Shown here: piece after piece, positions 45,521 through 57,785 of the stretch
How the letters are laid out: each line of letters begins with the position of its first letter
Position numbering within the stretch: the first letter of the stretch is position 1
NCBI GenBank assembly: GCA_036426205.1
Contig: CM071573.1
Span: 71,611,240 to 71,675,239, forward strand
Length of the DNA: 64,000 nucleotides
DNA from: Ascaphus truei
Lineage: Eukaryota > Chordata > Amphibia > Anura > Ascaphidae
Reading direction: 5' to 3'
Notes under the pieces: generated by a model
What the model saw: only the letters and a program-made list of their open reading frames with translations
Database searches by the model: none
What the model was told of the DNA's origin: nothing
Translations under genes and position numbers: made by a program

Positions 45521-46240
45521 TTCTATATTCTCCTCCACTTTAGGAAATTGCAACACATCTCACATAACAGCAGGCTACTGTCTCCTAACATTAACTAGAT
45601 TGCAAATCTCACCCCGATGGAAGGTGCCCAGAAGTGACCCATCCACAATAAGTGGCACACATGTTGTTCAATGGCACAGCAGATCATACAAAAGGAAGAA
45701 AGTCAAGAAATCTCTTCATGCAGAAGTTCTAGCTCTCCATTCAATGTCACCTCAATAATGTATGATCCGCAGGGTACAATAACAATTAATAATTCATGGG
45801 CAATAATGTTCTACAAGTTTAAACTGACAGCTTTTTTTTTTTAATCCCAGGGACTTTCTTCATAGACAATATCTGATTTGGGGAGCGGAAATGATTACAA
45901 TCCCAAACTTTATTGATTTGATACTAATATACTATTGCTGTGTTGTACGACAGCAGATCAAGGTCTTAATGTGCATATGTGCTCCGTGATTAAAATAGGA
46001 GTGCCCAAATATTAACATTTCTAACATTTGTATGGGAATTACATAACAAACCAATGCCTCATTTTATTATTACGGTTTTGGCATTGACCCTCAATTTATC
46101 AATTAAACTCAATGTGTACCTGGAGCATCAGCAATATATATGTACAATCATTTAAGTATGTTACTATGTATTTTCTCACATTGGATGTAGCATTGGGTAC
46201 TTTTGTCTTTTGTTGTATACATTTGGCCACGCCCAGTAGC
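45521..46240. other. unassigned AT-rich sequence
   Basis: No recognised feature apart from a poly-T run at 45831-45842. Confidence 0.4.
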
Positions 46241-46278
46241 ACTCCTTTTGACACAAATATATATAGCCACCTCTCCCA

Positions 46279-46300
46279 GTTGAAGGCATCTGGCCGAAAC
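46279..46300 (+). ncRNA. degenerate PLE hammerhead-like motif
   Basis: gttgaagg, a weak GGC/GCC stem, then CGAAACGCGTAG. The CGAAACGCGT context is typical of PLE termini in amphibians, but the CUGANGA segment is degraded (TTGAAGG). It probably marks an old PLE end upstream of the 46.7-kb palindrome. Confidence 0.35.
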
Positions 46301-46679
46301 GCGTAGGAGTGGGTGCTGTAGGCAGGATCCCCTGGTTTGTCCCCCTTAGGGACACGTAATTATGTTTTGAGCAATTGCTCTTTGCTTCCTCTTTGACTCT
46401 ATGTGTTTGATGTTTAGGTGAAATGTGATTAAGGGTATACTGTACAGCTTTGGAGTTTGCCTTTCCAAGTTTGCTCTAATTATTGTACACATGTACCCTA
46501 TTTTCCAGGGAATATTATATATGATTCCCTTGGATTGAGCATTAATATCATGATTTGTTTACTTGGTTAGAGCAGTTCTCTCCTTATTATAGCCCATTTT
46601 CTGCAGCACTTAGCTTCCCCTTGTTTGACATACTCAAGGGTATACACTGTTTTATTTTTTGAGACATCATGTCTATGTT

Positions 46680-47318
46680 GATTTCATTGTTAGAGGATGA
46701 TAGTCATATCTTACGTACAGGGGATCCATGCCTGATTTGAATTATTTCATGCTTTCTTTTATATTCTTTGTTCTGTGACAGTTAAATTAATAAAATTTGT
46801 ACTTGTATATTTACTTGGTATGATAGAGTGCGATTATTTGGGGCCATTTCCTCTTTTCTCATATCATATAACTGGCCCTTGTCGCACAACTGACTTGCTA
46901 TTAAGCATTTATCGAAGTCGGTATTTAGTAACCTGTATATATCTTGTGGATGCGGGGTCCGCTCTTTCTCTTACACACATTATCAATATCTCTATATATA
47001 TATATATATAAGATTATATATGTGGTGTAAGAGAAAGAGCGACCCCGCATCCAAAGTATATACAGGTTACTAAATACCGACTTCGATAAATGCTTAATAG
47101 CAAGTCAGTTGTGCGACAAGGGCCAGTTATATGATATGAGAAAAGAGGAAATGGCCCCAAATAATCGCACTCTATCATACCAAGTAAATATACAAGTACA
47201 AATTTTATTAATTTAACTGTCACAGAACAAAGAATATAAAAGAAAGCATGAAATAATTCAAATCAGGCATGGATCCCCTGTACGTAAGATATGACTATCA
47301 TCCTCTAACAATGAAATC
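46680..47318. repeat. long inverted repeat (about 295-bp arms)
   Basis: Arm 46680-46976 and arm 47025-47318 are inverted copies, nearly identical, around a 48-bp AT-rich loop. They differ by a few bases (for example atatatcttgtggatg against atatactttggatg). Frames on the two arms encode the same 60-residue product in mirrored positions, which is a shadow of the palindrome, not a gene pair. The arrangement resembles the PLE composites elsewhere in the window. Confidence 0.9.
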
Positions 47319-48611
47319 ATATATATATATGATGTGGTTGGTGCTGGGGTTAGAACGTGCACAGATTTTGTGTTCATTAATTGTCAACTGGCAACAGTTG
47401 TTTAGAGGTTGGTGGCCCCTCCTCCCTGGGTTTAAGCTCACCCCTCCCCACTTTTTAAGTCGCAGGTTTTTCCATGTTCCTGTGCAGGACAGGTCTATTG
47501 AGACCAGTCTCCCTCCACTGCAGAGGTAAATGAGAATACTCACAGGTAGTGTTAGGACCTGCATAGTGCTCATGCCATGAAGTGGCTGCAGGCTTATAAC
47601 ACTTTGGCCAAAGGATTTAACTAAATGACCCTTACTTATGAGAATACTAACATTGAAGTATTTTACTATTTATACATCTAACTGTTCCCTATTTCCTCTT
47701 CTTTTACATATGAATGAATGTCCCTGTATTCTGACCATACACTCTTCTATGAAACTCTTTCCCATCTTGTTAGCTGTTTCCCTATATAGATTCTTTGAAT
47801 GTTGTAGGGTGGTGCTAGCATAGACATGCAGTCCTGAACGCAGAAGTACTTTCCTTCACATATTTCCATAATGGTAGGAAGGGCAAGGCGGGGCACTTTC
47901 AATGGTTTTAAATTCTCACGACAGACTGGAACATGACAAGGACTTTGTGCCGGCTCCTATGATCCTCTGAATTTATTACAGTAATATAATTGAGTGCTTC
48001 TGAATTTTGAACATTTGATTTACTTGTAATAATAAAACTGCAGAGGACACCTTAACTATATTATAAGTGGAAACTAAGGCTTTGGTCAGCTGAACCAAGT
48101 GCACTATATGCAGCTACTAAATCTCAGGGCATGACTGACGGGCCACAGTGTCCTACAATAAGTATGTCATCTAATTACATCATTTAAAAAAAAAAGCCTG
48201 TTTAAAAAAATAGTCTAATTAATCCTAATGTGAAATGGTAAATTTGGATCAACATCTGAGATTTGAGTTCTCAAAGCGTGTGTACTACTAATATAAGGGA
48301 CTTTAGTCTTGCGGTACAAAAAGGTATTACAACCTGTAATGGCATTGCTCTAAGAATTGTGCCAGTTAAACTCATTCCTGTTGCATCTGTAACATTGCAC
48401 AGCAATTCATGAGCACAAACAATATTTTAGGTTTAATAGAAGTAATCTGATTGGCTGAAAATGAACATGGTGCATTTCAGAACTATTCTGAGTATCTCTA
48501 GACCATAATGCCTCCCAACGCCACCTGGGTTTAACAAAGGTTAAAGTAACTAAAATTACCCAGCGTACAATGTGGGCAGTGTATTTCCTTCCACTTCTTT
48601 ACTCTAAAACA
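47319..48611. other. unassigned AT-rich sequence
   Basis: No recognised gene or repeat boundary. Confidence 0.4.
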
Positions 48612-48823
48612 CAGGGGCTCAACTCCAGTCCTCAAGACCCCCCGAAAAGGTCAGGTTTTAAGGATATCCCAGCTTCAGCACTGGTGGCTCAATCAGTCCC
48701 TGCTTCAGCATAGGAGGCTCAATCAGTGACCGAGCCACTGTTTGAGCCACCTGTGCTGAAGCTGGGATATCCTTAAAACCTGACCTGTTGGGGGGTCTTG
48801 AGGACTGGAGTTGAGCCCCCCTG
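48612..48823. mobile_element. hAT MITE family A (longest copy)
   Basis: 212 bp. Ends caggggctcaactccag and ggagttgagcccccctg. The left arm contains an extra duplicated tcaatcagtccctgcttcag-like segment. Flanks ctctaaaa and ctctgaaa are similar but not perfect, consistent with an old TSD. Confidence 0.85.
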
Positions 48824-49714
48824 CTCTGAAACATACATTATGACCCGATAATAATGTAAGGCTCTGCCCTGTAGATGTGGGTTCTCTTTTGACTGCTAAG
48901 GGATTTAATGGGCTTTAGAGGGGGCAATAGGATGAGCTAATCTAATTATTCTTTGGTTCTCTGTTCTTTATGGTGGGGTGGGAAGGGGGAGGGGAAGGGG
49001 GGTAAATCACATTGTTGGAAATGTTTAACAATACTGTTGCTTTATTTTTGCAACATGCTCATTTTCAGAAGAGGTGTAGGGACCCAAAACGTACAGGGCT
49101 GTTTAAAAGGTCACCCCTTTAACATGATGGTGCTATTTTGTAATTGCTACATCCAGCCACTGCCCAGAACAAAAAAATGGATCAGATTGTATATCTTTCA
49201 AGGTTATTCAGTGCTAGTTATGGATTAAACAAGGGTAAAAAGCACAATGCATGTGACCTCTCTTCAAATATTAATAATCCACCATCAATGTTTTATCCAT
49301 TTCCGATCGCATATCATGCTGACAGCGACCTCAATCTTTTTGGTGGGGATCATGAAAAATAGATTTGCTCCTGTAATTTCTTCTTATTGATGTAATGTAA
49401 TACAAATCCCCCCATTTAAAGTGCTTTGTTCACAACTGTGAAACCCATTGGCACATCTGTTGCTGTGAGGTCTAACTGAGAGAGGGATTGTTTCATTGAT
49501 CTTTGGCTTAATATGATCCCAGCTATATCTTGACGTGTTATTTCAAAGAAAAACTGACATACTATTGACAGTGCTGTTGTATCATAAATTAGGAGTTTCC
49601 CACAATAATACTGCATATGATGTTATTAGATCTAGATGGGATAAATTGGTTAAGACAGGTACTTTGCTATACAGAGCTGGATTGTATGTCTAAAATGCTT
49701 ATCGAGCTCTCTCT
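48824..49714. other. unassigned sequence
   Basis: No recognised feature. The frame at 48953-49228 has no domain. Confidence 0.4.
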
Positions 49715-49862
49715 ATATATGTTTTTTTTTGTCTTCCTCTGGATCAAAATGCTGTAGATACAAATATAGGATAAAGTATCTGTTGTCTAAATTTAGCAAA
49801 GGTTGAACTTGATTGACATCTGTCTGTTTTCAACCTCTACATCTACATCTACTGTGTAACTA
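49715..49862 (+). mobile_element. CR1/Rex1-like LINE 3' end
   Basis: tcttcctctggatcaaaatg, ggataaagtatctgttgtct, ggttgaacttgattgacatc and an acatctacatctactgtgta end match the tail of 29485-30165. Only the last 150 bp remain. Confidence 0.8.
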
Positions 49863-52635
49863 TGTTATTGGGTATTAGCAATTTTACATTTCTTTCATTT
49901 TCACCAACTTTCATTGACATCTTCTGCTAGTGTTTATATTTTATAGGCGTCTGCATCGACATATTAGACAGGGGGTATTGTAATATGATTCACTAACGAA
50001 GTTTTGAACGCACACGGTTAACGCTGAAGAAAAGTTCTGTAGGTGACGTATGCCTGGGTACTGCCAGGTACAGTAACATCATACAAAGTAATAGAACACT
50101 GGTGGACTCCATAGTTTAAGTGTAAAATCGAATATATTGTGATCACATCAATGAGATTTTGCCCTCAAATTATGGAGTCGCCCAGCATTCTCCTACTTTG
50201 TAACACAATTCAAGACACAGTATGGAAAACAAATAGGTAGCGCTATATCCCAATAGGCAGGCAGCCTGTAATTCAAGACACAGCCCTATTTCGATCACAA
50301 AAACATGCAGCAAATAATTTAGCAATGTAATTGGCTTCCTTCCCAAAAAAATGTGTTTGTCATTTTAAGAAAAAATAATTCAGTTTTTTGAAATTAACAT
50401 TTTCTTTTCAGCAGAAACTGGGGAAAACAGAACCCTTGCTTGGCACCATCTCTTGCCTGCTTTAGGACCAAGGAGGTGAAGGGTAGGACATATTTCCTGT
50501 GGTGGTCAAGAGTAGGTGACATCTCACGTTGGCCAAGAGATAAGCAGGACCAGTGCTATGAGTTTTGGCGCCCTTCCATCTGTCTTCACTTGGGTTATGA
50601 CAGGGACATCTACTGTCAATTCTACCATAAAAATATTTATAGATAAACAGATTATACCACCATGTATGAGCTTAGAGTTGCCAAGTGTAGCTCAAAGGTT
50701 AATGATGAAGAAATATTTAACATAACAATTGATTTGAAACGTGTTACACAGTTTACTCCAAACACATCCTATCTTCATTGCACCATTGTACATTGCTAAT
50801 TCATTAACACCTAAATCTGCTATCTCGTACAAATTAGGATCATATGACCATTCAATGTTACTAGTGGATTAGTACGCTGCTGTATGTGACATCAGCATGC
50901 GTGATGGGCACTTAGTAATAAGCATCACAGACAAGAGTAACACCTAAATATATCACCTACCCTAATATATAGTTCGCTTAATTATAATTAAGCGAAGCAC
51001 TGTCACTTGGGTTTCTATTTTGGTTCTAAATAAGTTTCGGATTTTGGTTTTGGATGTGGTTTTGGCTCTACACTTTTGTTTGTGTTTTGGTACTGGTGTT
51101 GCCAAATCTTGATTTGTGTGGTTTTATTTATGAAACAAAAACCCTCAAAATAAAAATGAAGCACAGTGAAGCATGAGAAATGCTTACAATGAGTATAAAA
51201 TCATAAAAAACAAGTAGAGAGCTAAAATAATATAACTTAAATACGTAAAATAAATAAATGATAATGTGAGAAACATCTAGAGACACTTGGCCGGTGTTCT
51301 GGCCTGGGTTTTGTGTCTAAATAAGACTGGGGGTTTCCTTTGGTTGTATAGAGCTTTTTTTTTTTCAGGGGGGGGGGGGTTGTGTATTTGGTTTTGGAAT
51401 GTAAGGTTCTGGTAGGTTCTAATTTCACACATTATGATTTTATATCGAAAGGAGCTTATAACCAACTGGATTCTTTTTTTAAAAAAAATCTAATAATTGT
51501 TTAGTAATGATAATTGTATACAAAACAAAAGCTTGTCAGAAACATGGAGATAGCAATACCTATCTACTGGCTTCTAGCACTCACAACGCTCAGGGGATTA
51601 AAAATGTGTATTGTAGGTAGTTGAGAAGAGGTAGAAGAAACTAAACTAGAAGGAATAAAAATGTTACAATCGCATGCTCGGAAGGAGAGATGTTTAGAAA
51701 GACAATATAATACAAACTTAGTGGATGAGGCACAATTTAGAGCAGCGGTGCTCTAAAAAAAATAAATATATATATATACTTTACTTTTTCTTTATTTCTC
51801 TATGCTTGAGTGGGATATAGGTGATTTATCAGGTAACACTTTTGCCGGTTCCTTCAATTTGCTGCCCTATGCATCTACCTGTGCCCACTCCTATACTATA
51901 CTTACACTTGCCATGGATGCAGCTAATCTGTAACCCAGGCATATGATAGCAGCAAAAGAAGGCCCATCCATGGTATTCTGGTACCAGAGGCATTACTGCA
52001 CCTTTAATATAAATGGTGAAATCTAACTAGGGAACATTTAGATTACATTACATTTTGTTACAAGTGCTGAGCTGTTATTTTGCGTTGGGCAGCATAAGAT
52101 CAACCAGTCAATTCTGGACACTCTGAAAAAATGTATGGTATATATTTCAAAAGGTCAGCGCCTCAGGACTCATAGTAAATTGGTGCTGGCATTTAGAGAA
52201 GGAAAGTATACTCAGCTATTACAGTAATCACAGATGCGAAAGACGTAGGTGGTGAAATAGAAATTAGAATCTGACAGGGATTTCATCAAAGTCACTCATA
52301 AAAAAAGTAAAGTAATCCCAGGAAACCTATAGACCAAGAACAGCTTCTACGCTGAACATATTCTATTGTTGTGTTTGAATGTGAGGTGCCTACAGAAACC
52401 AATGTCAGATCTCAACTGGGTCTTCTCAGACCTGCTTGAATGTGCTCTTAAGTCAATAGTAAAAGATAAAAGTCAATAGCAAAAAGAAGACAGTGGGAAA
52501 ATGTACTCTTCTTTTCAGTTTCAACTAGTGATGGGGGGACGTTGAAGCTGCTGTAGGCTATTCATTCCTGATCATATATCGCTTTAGGGAAAATCCTGTT
52601 AAAATGCATTTGGAAGCTAAATATAAAACACACTC
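49863..52635. other. unassigned AT-rich sequence
   Basis: No recognised gene. A G-run at 51370-51380 lies next to a T-run. Frames here are short with no domain. Confidence 0.45.
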
Positions 52636-52723
52636 AGGCCCAGATTCACAAAAGGGGGCATTTGATTGTGACATAAGGTGCATATAGTGATAAAGCTTGT
52701 CACCTTTTAGTGAATCTGGGCCC
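52636..52723. mobile_element. 88-bp palindromic MITE
   Basis: ggcccagattcacaaaag at the left is mirrored by cttttagtgaatctgggccc at the right; the centre is gtgcatatagtgataaagc. Superfamily not assigned. Confidence 0.65.
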
Positions 52724-53761
52724 CTGTCTGCTCATTTGCATTTCCATGCCCAGAATATCATAGTCCAACTCGATGTTTGTTTTAGAGACTGGAGGATGCA
52801 CAGCGAGTCTGTGTTAGATGCACGGGGGTTTCGAGTCCTTTCTTCCACTTTTTGTAATTTTTTTTAACTTGAATTTTTTATTCAAATAAGGTTCAGATAC
52901 AATTATAACATAGAACAACAACAGGAGAGCAAGAGCCCCAAGGAGAGCACTCTTCCACTAATAATGAACAGGTGAAACTAGAATACATGTGTTGAAAGGG
53001 AGGAGTGAGTGAACAATAAAATATAATATTTATTTGAGTCGTAACTCAGAAGGATAAAATAATGGTGGAACACTGTCGATCCAATAAAGTAGTGTTGTGA
53101 GACAGTTAACAGCGAATTAAAATAAGGACGAATGAACCAAAGTAGTGGTCACTGTGCTATCTAAACTCCTATGATGGCTGGTACCATCCACTACCAATGT
53201 GCTAACAATTATCACCGCGATCCCCCCCCCTCCTTCCCCCTAGTTCGCTAACAATTATAACATAGCATGAACAAATGGAATGTGTATATAGCTCATACAA
53301 TCATCAACAATATTACGCTGTGCTATAGATGACAACAGGGCAACACAAGACAAGACAGACTATGACAAAACAAGACACCACGACATTCAACAACTAATTC
53401 TCAGAAAGACCATACGTAACATACCATAACATACCAGGGAGTGGGGACCTTTCTTGCACTTTTGACCACATATCATGATATACATCGTCTTTGTTTATGA
53501 CACAACGGTTAACAATCACTTTTTGCTTGTAACCACAATATCGTCATGGTACAGTGAATTTACCTTTCCCATTAAATAATGAAAACTTGTCTCTGTGCCA
53601 ATGTCTATATTTGGTGGTTGGCTTTTCAGCTGTTTATTCCTACATCCCAGCCTCAGAGAATCAGTTGCACCCCCTCTCAGCTCACGTTTTGCATTGCTAC
53701 ATTTCTGCTCGTACATGGTAAACAAGTGTGGGCATCTCGGGCTTAATGAGGAGGCACATTT
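52724..53761. other. unassigned AT-rich sequence
   Basis: C-run at 53222-53231; catacgtaacataccataacataccag short repeats at 53411-53438. No gene. Confidence 0.4.
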
Positions 53762-54447
53762 AACAGTGATTAATTACTCTGGAAACAGTGACACTGTTGG
53801 AAGTGTTAATTTCTGAAATCCTTCTGGTATTAATTTGTATTTTTAGGGGTGAGTTTGAACAAAACTGGAATACATTTGACTTCATATTTATAAGGATTAT
53901 TACAATAACTCTTCTTCATTTTTATTAAGTGTTGTCAGTGTTCTGGCACAGAAGGGGTTACATATGCTCCTATATTTTCTAAATAATGTTATATGAGAAT
54001 TCTGATGATGTACTTGTCCAAATCAATCTTGGCTTCCTTGGTAATTCCAAGCAGATAGAGCCTACAAGAAAATAACAATTCAATGGGAGGTGCAGCTGTA
54101 GCAGACATCCACGCACCTGTTATTGGGGTGTAATTATCACCTGTTATTGGGGTGTAATTATGCACCACATCAAGCCATTTGTTTTTACTACATTGGACAA
54201 TGTTGTTACCATTGGCCACATTTCTTTTAACGGAGCCATGCCAAATGGCGCGATAGACATCGCGGTAACGCGTTATCGTGTGCAACGACGTCTGCTACAT
54301 CCGTATTTATAAAGAAAAAGCTTGTTAATCTGTTTTTTTTTTCATTTAATCAATCAGCCACAGAGAAGATACAACAGAGACAACAAAATGATGCTGAGGG
54401 ATGGTCATGTTAGGGCTTCCTACATAGCCCTCTATAAATTTAAAGCA

Positions 54448-54512
54448 GGGGTGAGCAACTTCAGTCCTTAAGGGACACCAACAGGTCAGGTTTTCATGAT
54501 GTCTCTGCTTCA
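54448..54512. mobile_element. hAT MITE family A, left half only
   Basis: gcaggggtgagcaacttcag through tttcatgatgtctctgcttcag; the right arm is absent, replaced by the hairpin region. Confidence 0.7.
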
Positions 54513-54555
54513 GCCAATAGGAAGCCGTGACGTCACCTGTGCGGCTTCCTATTGG
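54513..54555. promoter_or_regulatory. CCAAT/CRE hairpin
   Basis: ccaataggaagccg and cggcttcctattgg form a perfect 14-bp inverted repeat around a loop containing tgacgtca, the consensus cAMP-response element. A tttaaaa lies about 20 bp downstream. The motifs are what polymerase II promoters use, but no transcript is known from sequence alone. The same structure recurs at about 58976-59018. Confidence 0.4.
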
Positions 54556-55565
54556 CCCATGTGTTGTGGGAAGTTTAAAATGCAGAGGGATATGGGTACC
54601 CCTTTCGGGGGTAAGAATCTCTTGAAGCAGGAGGTCCTCTGAGCTGAGATTGATGGGGTTCAGCTCCGGACACCCCCTGCTTCAAGCCTATGTCAAATAA
54701 ATAAATAAAAAAACAAAGTTGCAAAAAATAATAATAATCAATGGCTTGGATTGCTCTTTAAAACCTATGATAAATATTGTAAAAATAAGATACGTTTTTA
54801 TGCAGGTGAAGGCTTTCAACTCCTGTATACCTTGCAAACAGCGACTGTCGTTCTAAAGTGTATTAGACTGATCAAATGAAACTATCAAAGCTAAATGGCA
54901 GGCTGACCTTGGCTACGTACCATTAGACAATTCACACAAAGCATGCAAACATGGATTGCATATAGGTAATGTAGATTGCTGCCTTCAGCTTTCTCTCCCT
55001 TCATTTAAACCCTTAATAAGAAAGAGCAAACCTGTTTATCCACGATACTCTTGGGGCATATTTAAATGGCAGCGAGAAGTACTTCAGGGCAGAGTTTTTT
55101 TTTGTAATGATCCAGACAAAAAATAAATAAAAAAATGATATTGATCTAATAGAAAGTTTCTGTTTGCTTTCTGCTGTGGTTTCTGCTACGAATAAAATTA
55201 TTTCCTGCTTTGGTACGGATGTTAAATTGTTTTATGTGCTGAGCATGTATCCCTTGTGCCTCTTGGGCTATTGCACTGCAAGAAGATAGAAAAGCAGCTT
55301 CATTGGCTAATCCTTTCATCATTGGAGACCCAGGCTGAACCTGAATCCTAGTTCAGGTCAAATGTGAAATGAGAGTGTTCCATAAATCTAGTTGTACATC
55401 AGAGGAAGTCCATCTGATGAAACTACAATTCAATGTATTTTCATGCTCAGCTCAATTTCAGTTTATGTTGTCGTCCCATTATGAAAATGACCATGCTTCA
55501 ACATAGAATACTGCCGAGCACAACTACTCACTTATTATAACTCTCTGAAGCTTCTATATATAGAG

Positions 55566-56551
55566 CAGTGGTTTCCAACTTTTTGTTTGGTTAAGGAACA
55601 CTTTGTGAAATTCTGAGGAACCCTAACCCTCTCTAATAGCGTGTCTCAGATCAGATGCATTATAAGGAACCCCAACCCTCTCTAATAGCGCGTCTGAGAT
55701 CAGATGCATTGTAAGGAACCCCAACCCTCTCTAATAGCGCGTCTGAGATCAGATGCATTGTAAGGAACCCCAACCCTCTCTAATAGCGCGTCTGAGATCA
55801 GATGCATTGTAAGGAACCCCAACCCTCTCTAATAGCGCGTCTGAGATAAGATTCAATTATAAAGGAACCCCACCCTCTCTAATAGCGCGTCTGAGATCAG
55901 ATGCATTGTAAGAACCCAACCCTCTCTAATAGCGCGTCTGAGATCAGATGCATTATAAGGAACCCCAACCCTCTCTAATAGCGCGCCTGAGATCAGATGC
56001 ATTATAAGGAACCCCACCCTCTCTAATAGCGTGTCTGAGATCAGATGCATTATAAGGAACCCCAACCCTCTCTAATAGCGCGTCTGAGATCAGATGCATT
56101 ATAAGGAACCCCACCCTCTCTAATAGCGCTCTGAGATCAGATGCATTATAAGGAACCCCACCCTCTCTAATAGCGCGTCTGAGTCATAGCATGCATTGTA
56201 AGGAACCCCAACCCTCTCTAATAGCGTGTCTGAGATCAGATGCATTATAAGGAACCCCAACCCTCTCTAATAGCGCGTCTGAGATCAGATGCATTATAAG
56301 GAACCCCAACCCTCTCTAATAGCGCGTCTGAGATCAGATGCATATAAGGAACCCCAACCTCTCTATACGCGTCTGAGATCAGATGCATTATAAGGAACCC
56401 CAACCCTCTCTAATAGCGCGTCTGAGATCAGATGCATTGTCAATACTTCTGTATATGGTACAATTTTAAACGGATCTGAAAATGAAAGGGAACCCTTCAG
56501 GGGTGCTCGGGGAACCCAAGAGTTCATGGGAACCCTGGTTGAAAAACACTG
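55566..56551 (+). mobile_element. hAT-like element expanded by a 49-bp minisatellite
   Basis: Ends cagtggtttccaac and gttgaaaaacactg. Flanks atatagag and atctagag agree at seven of eight bases. About 17 tandem units (core ctctaatagcgcgtctgaga, period 49 bp) fill 55625-56440. Several units have missing single bases. Outside the array the element is about 170 bp. Confidence 0.85.
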
Positions 56552-56559
56552 ATCTAGAG

Positions 56560-57230
56560 TTAAGATGTTAAGCACTTTATTGACTCCCAGTCTCCAACAA
56601 ATAGTTACAGCTGCTAAATGTATCTGTGTGTCTGTTCCCTGCTTTACCCAGTAGAGAAACTCCCACCCTGAAAAAGGTGTTCTTTGGATTATTACAGTGA
56701 CTAACAGAACAAAGGTTGCAGATGCCACAGATAATTAGCATATAAGATCTGTGATGTACTATGTGAAGAAGACGCTTTACAAGTATAGGCAGATATTTAC
56801 ACTATGAAACATGCTTATTTCTACTGTAGCACCGCTGCACCCTTGATCTATATATCACGAGGAATAATGAAAATAAAACATTTATTCAGCGTATAAAACA
56901 ATCCCAGATATTTGTTGAACAGGGCCATGATTCTCAGTAAGTGAGATGCCTCAAAGGTTGGTAGAACAATTTTTCTTTAGAAGGGGTAAAAAAATACAAT
57001 AAACGCAACACTAAAGTGCCTCTAAGTTTAAATGCAGCCTTTTAAATGCACATTTTCTATCAGTGTGTGACTATTCTGGCCATTATTCTGCGGGCTCCCC
57101 CATACAGGAGATGCCCTCACATGATGAAAATATCAGGGGGTAGGAACAATGTATGGTGGTTTTGCTGATCAGATTGCACCTTTCTACTCAAACAATAGGA
57201 AAGAGAAAATGATAAGATAAAATCTTGATC
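56560..57230. other. unassigned part of duplication unit 1
   Basis: No recognised gene or repeat besides the duplication itself. Confidence 0.4.
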
Positions 57231-57238
57231 TTTTAGAG

Positions 57239-57661
57239 CAGGCCTGCACAACATACGGCCCACCTAGCCTCTCTGTGCGGCCGCGATGAGATTAAAAAAA
57301 ATAAATAAAAATGGCGGCGACTCCCCGCGGTCCTGGCACGCATGCGGTGATTGGAGGTGCAAGGGGGGAGAATGATGTGAGGTGCAGGGGGGGAGAGTGA
57401 TGTGAGGTGCAGGGGTGGAGAATGATGTGAGGTGCAGGGGAGGTGGGATGTGTGTGGTGTGCAGGGGGGTATTGTGTGTTTGATGTGGAGAGGGAGTATT
57501 ATGTGTGTGGGTGAGGGGGAGAGATGGGGGTATGAGAGATAGATGGGGAGTATCGCAAAGGTTGTTAGTGAGGGGTTCTGGGGGAGATATGAGGATGATG
57601 ATGAGGGGTGCTGGGGGAGATATATGAGGATGATGATGATGATGAGAGGTGCTGGAGGAGA

Positions 57662-57715
<54 letters not shown>

Positions 57716-57785
57716 ACCCGTGCGGCCCAAATTTTTTTTCCTGGAGCAGTTCGGCCCTTCTCGCTTTACGAGTTGTGCAGGCCTG
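57239..57785. mobile_element. hAT MITE with (ATG)n tract
   Basis: Perfect-looking ends caggcctgcacaac and gttgtgcaggcctg, with perfect 8-bp TSD ttttagag at 57231-57238 and 57786-57793. The interior has tandem gatgtgaggtgcagggg units (57375-57440) and a gatgat run at 57664-57711. Met-, Asp- or Ile-run frames across it are artefacts. Confidence 0.9.

Noticed and set aside
46775..47223. Two nearly identical 69-78-residue proteins on opposite strands
   Set aside because: Shadow of the long palindrome; both lie in AT-rich DNA without domain or codon bias.
55625..56440. Regular direct repeats that could suggest a CRISPR array
   Set aside because: Units are contiguous with no unique spacers, lie inside a hAT-type element and the genome is eukaryotic; it is a 49-bp minisatellite.
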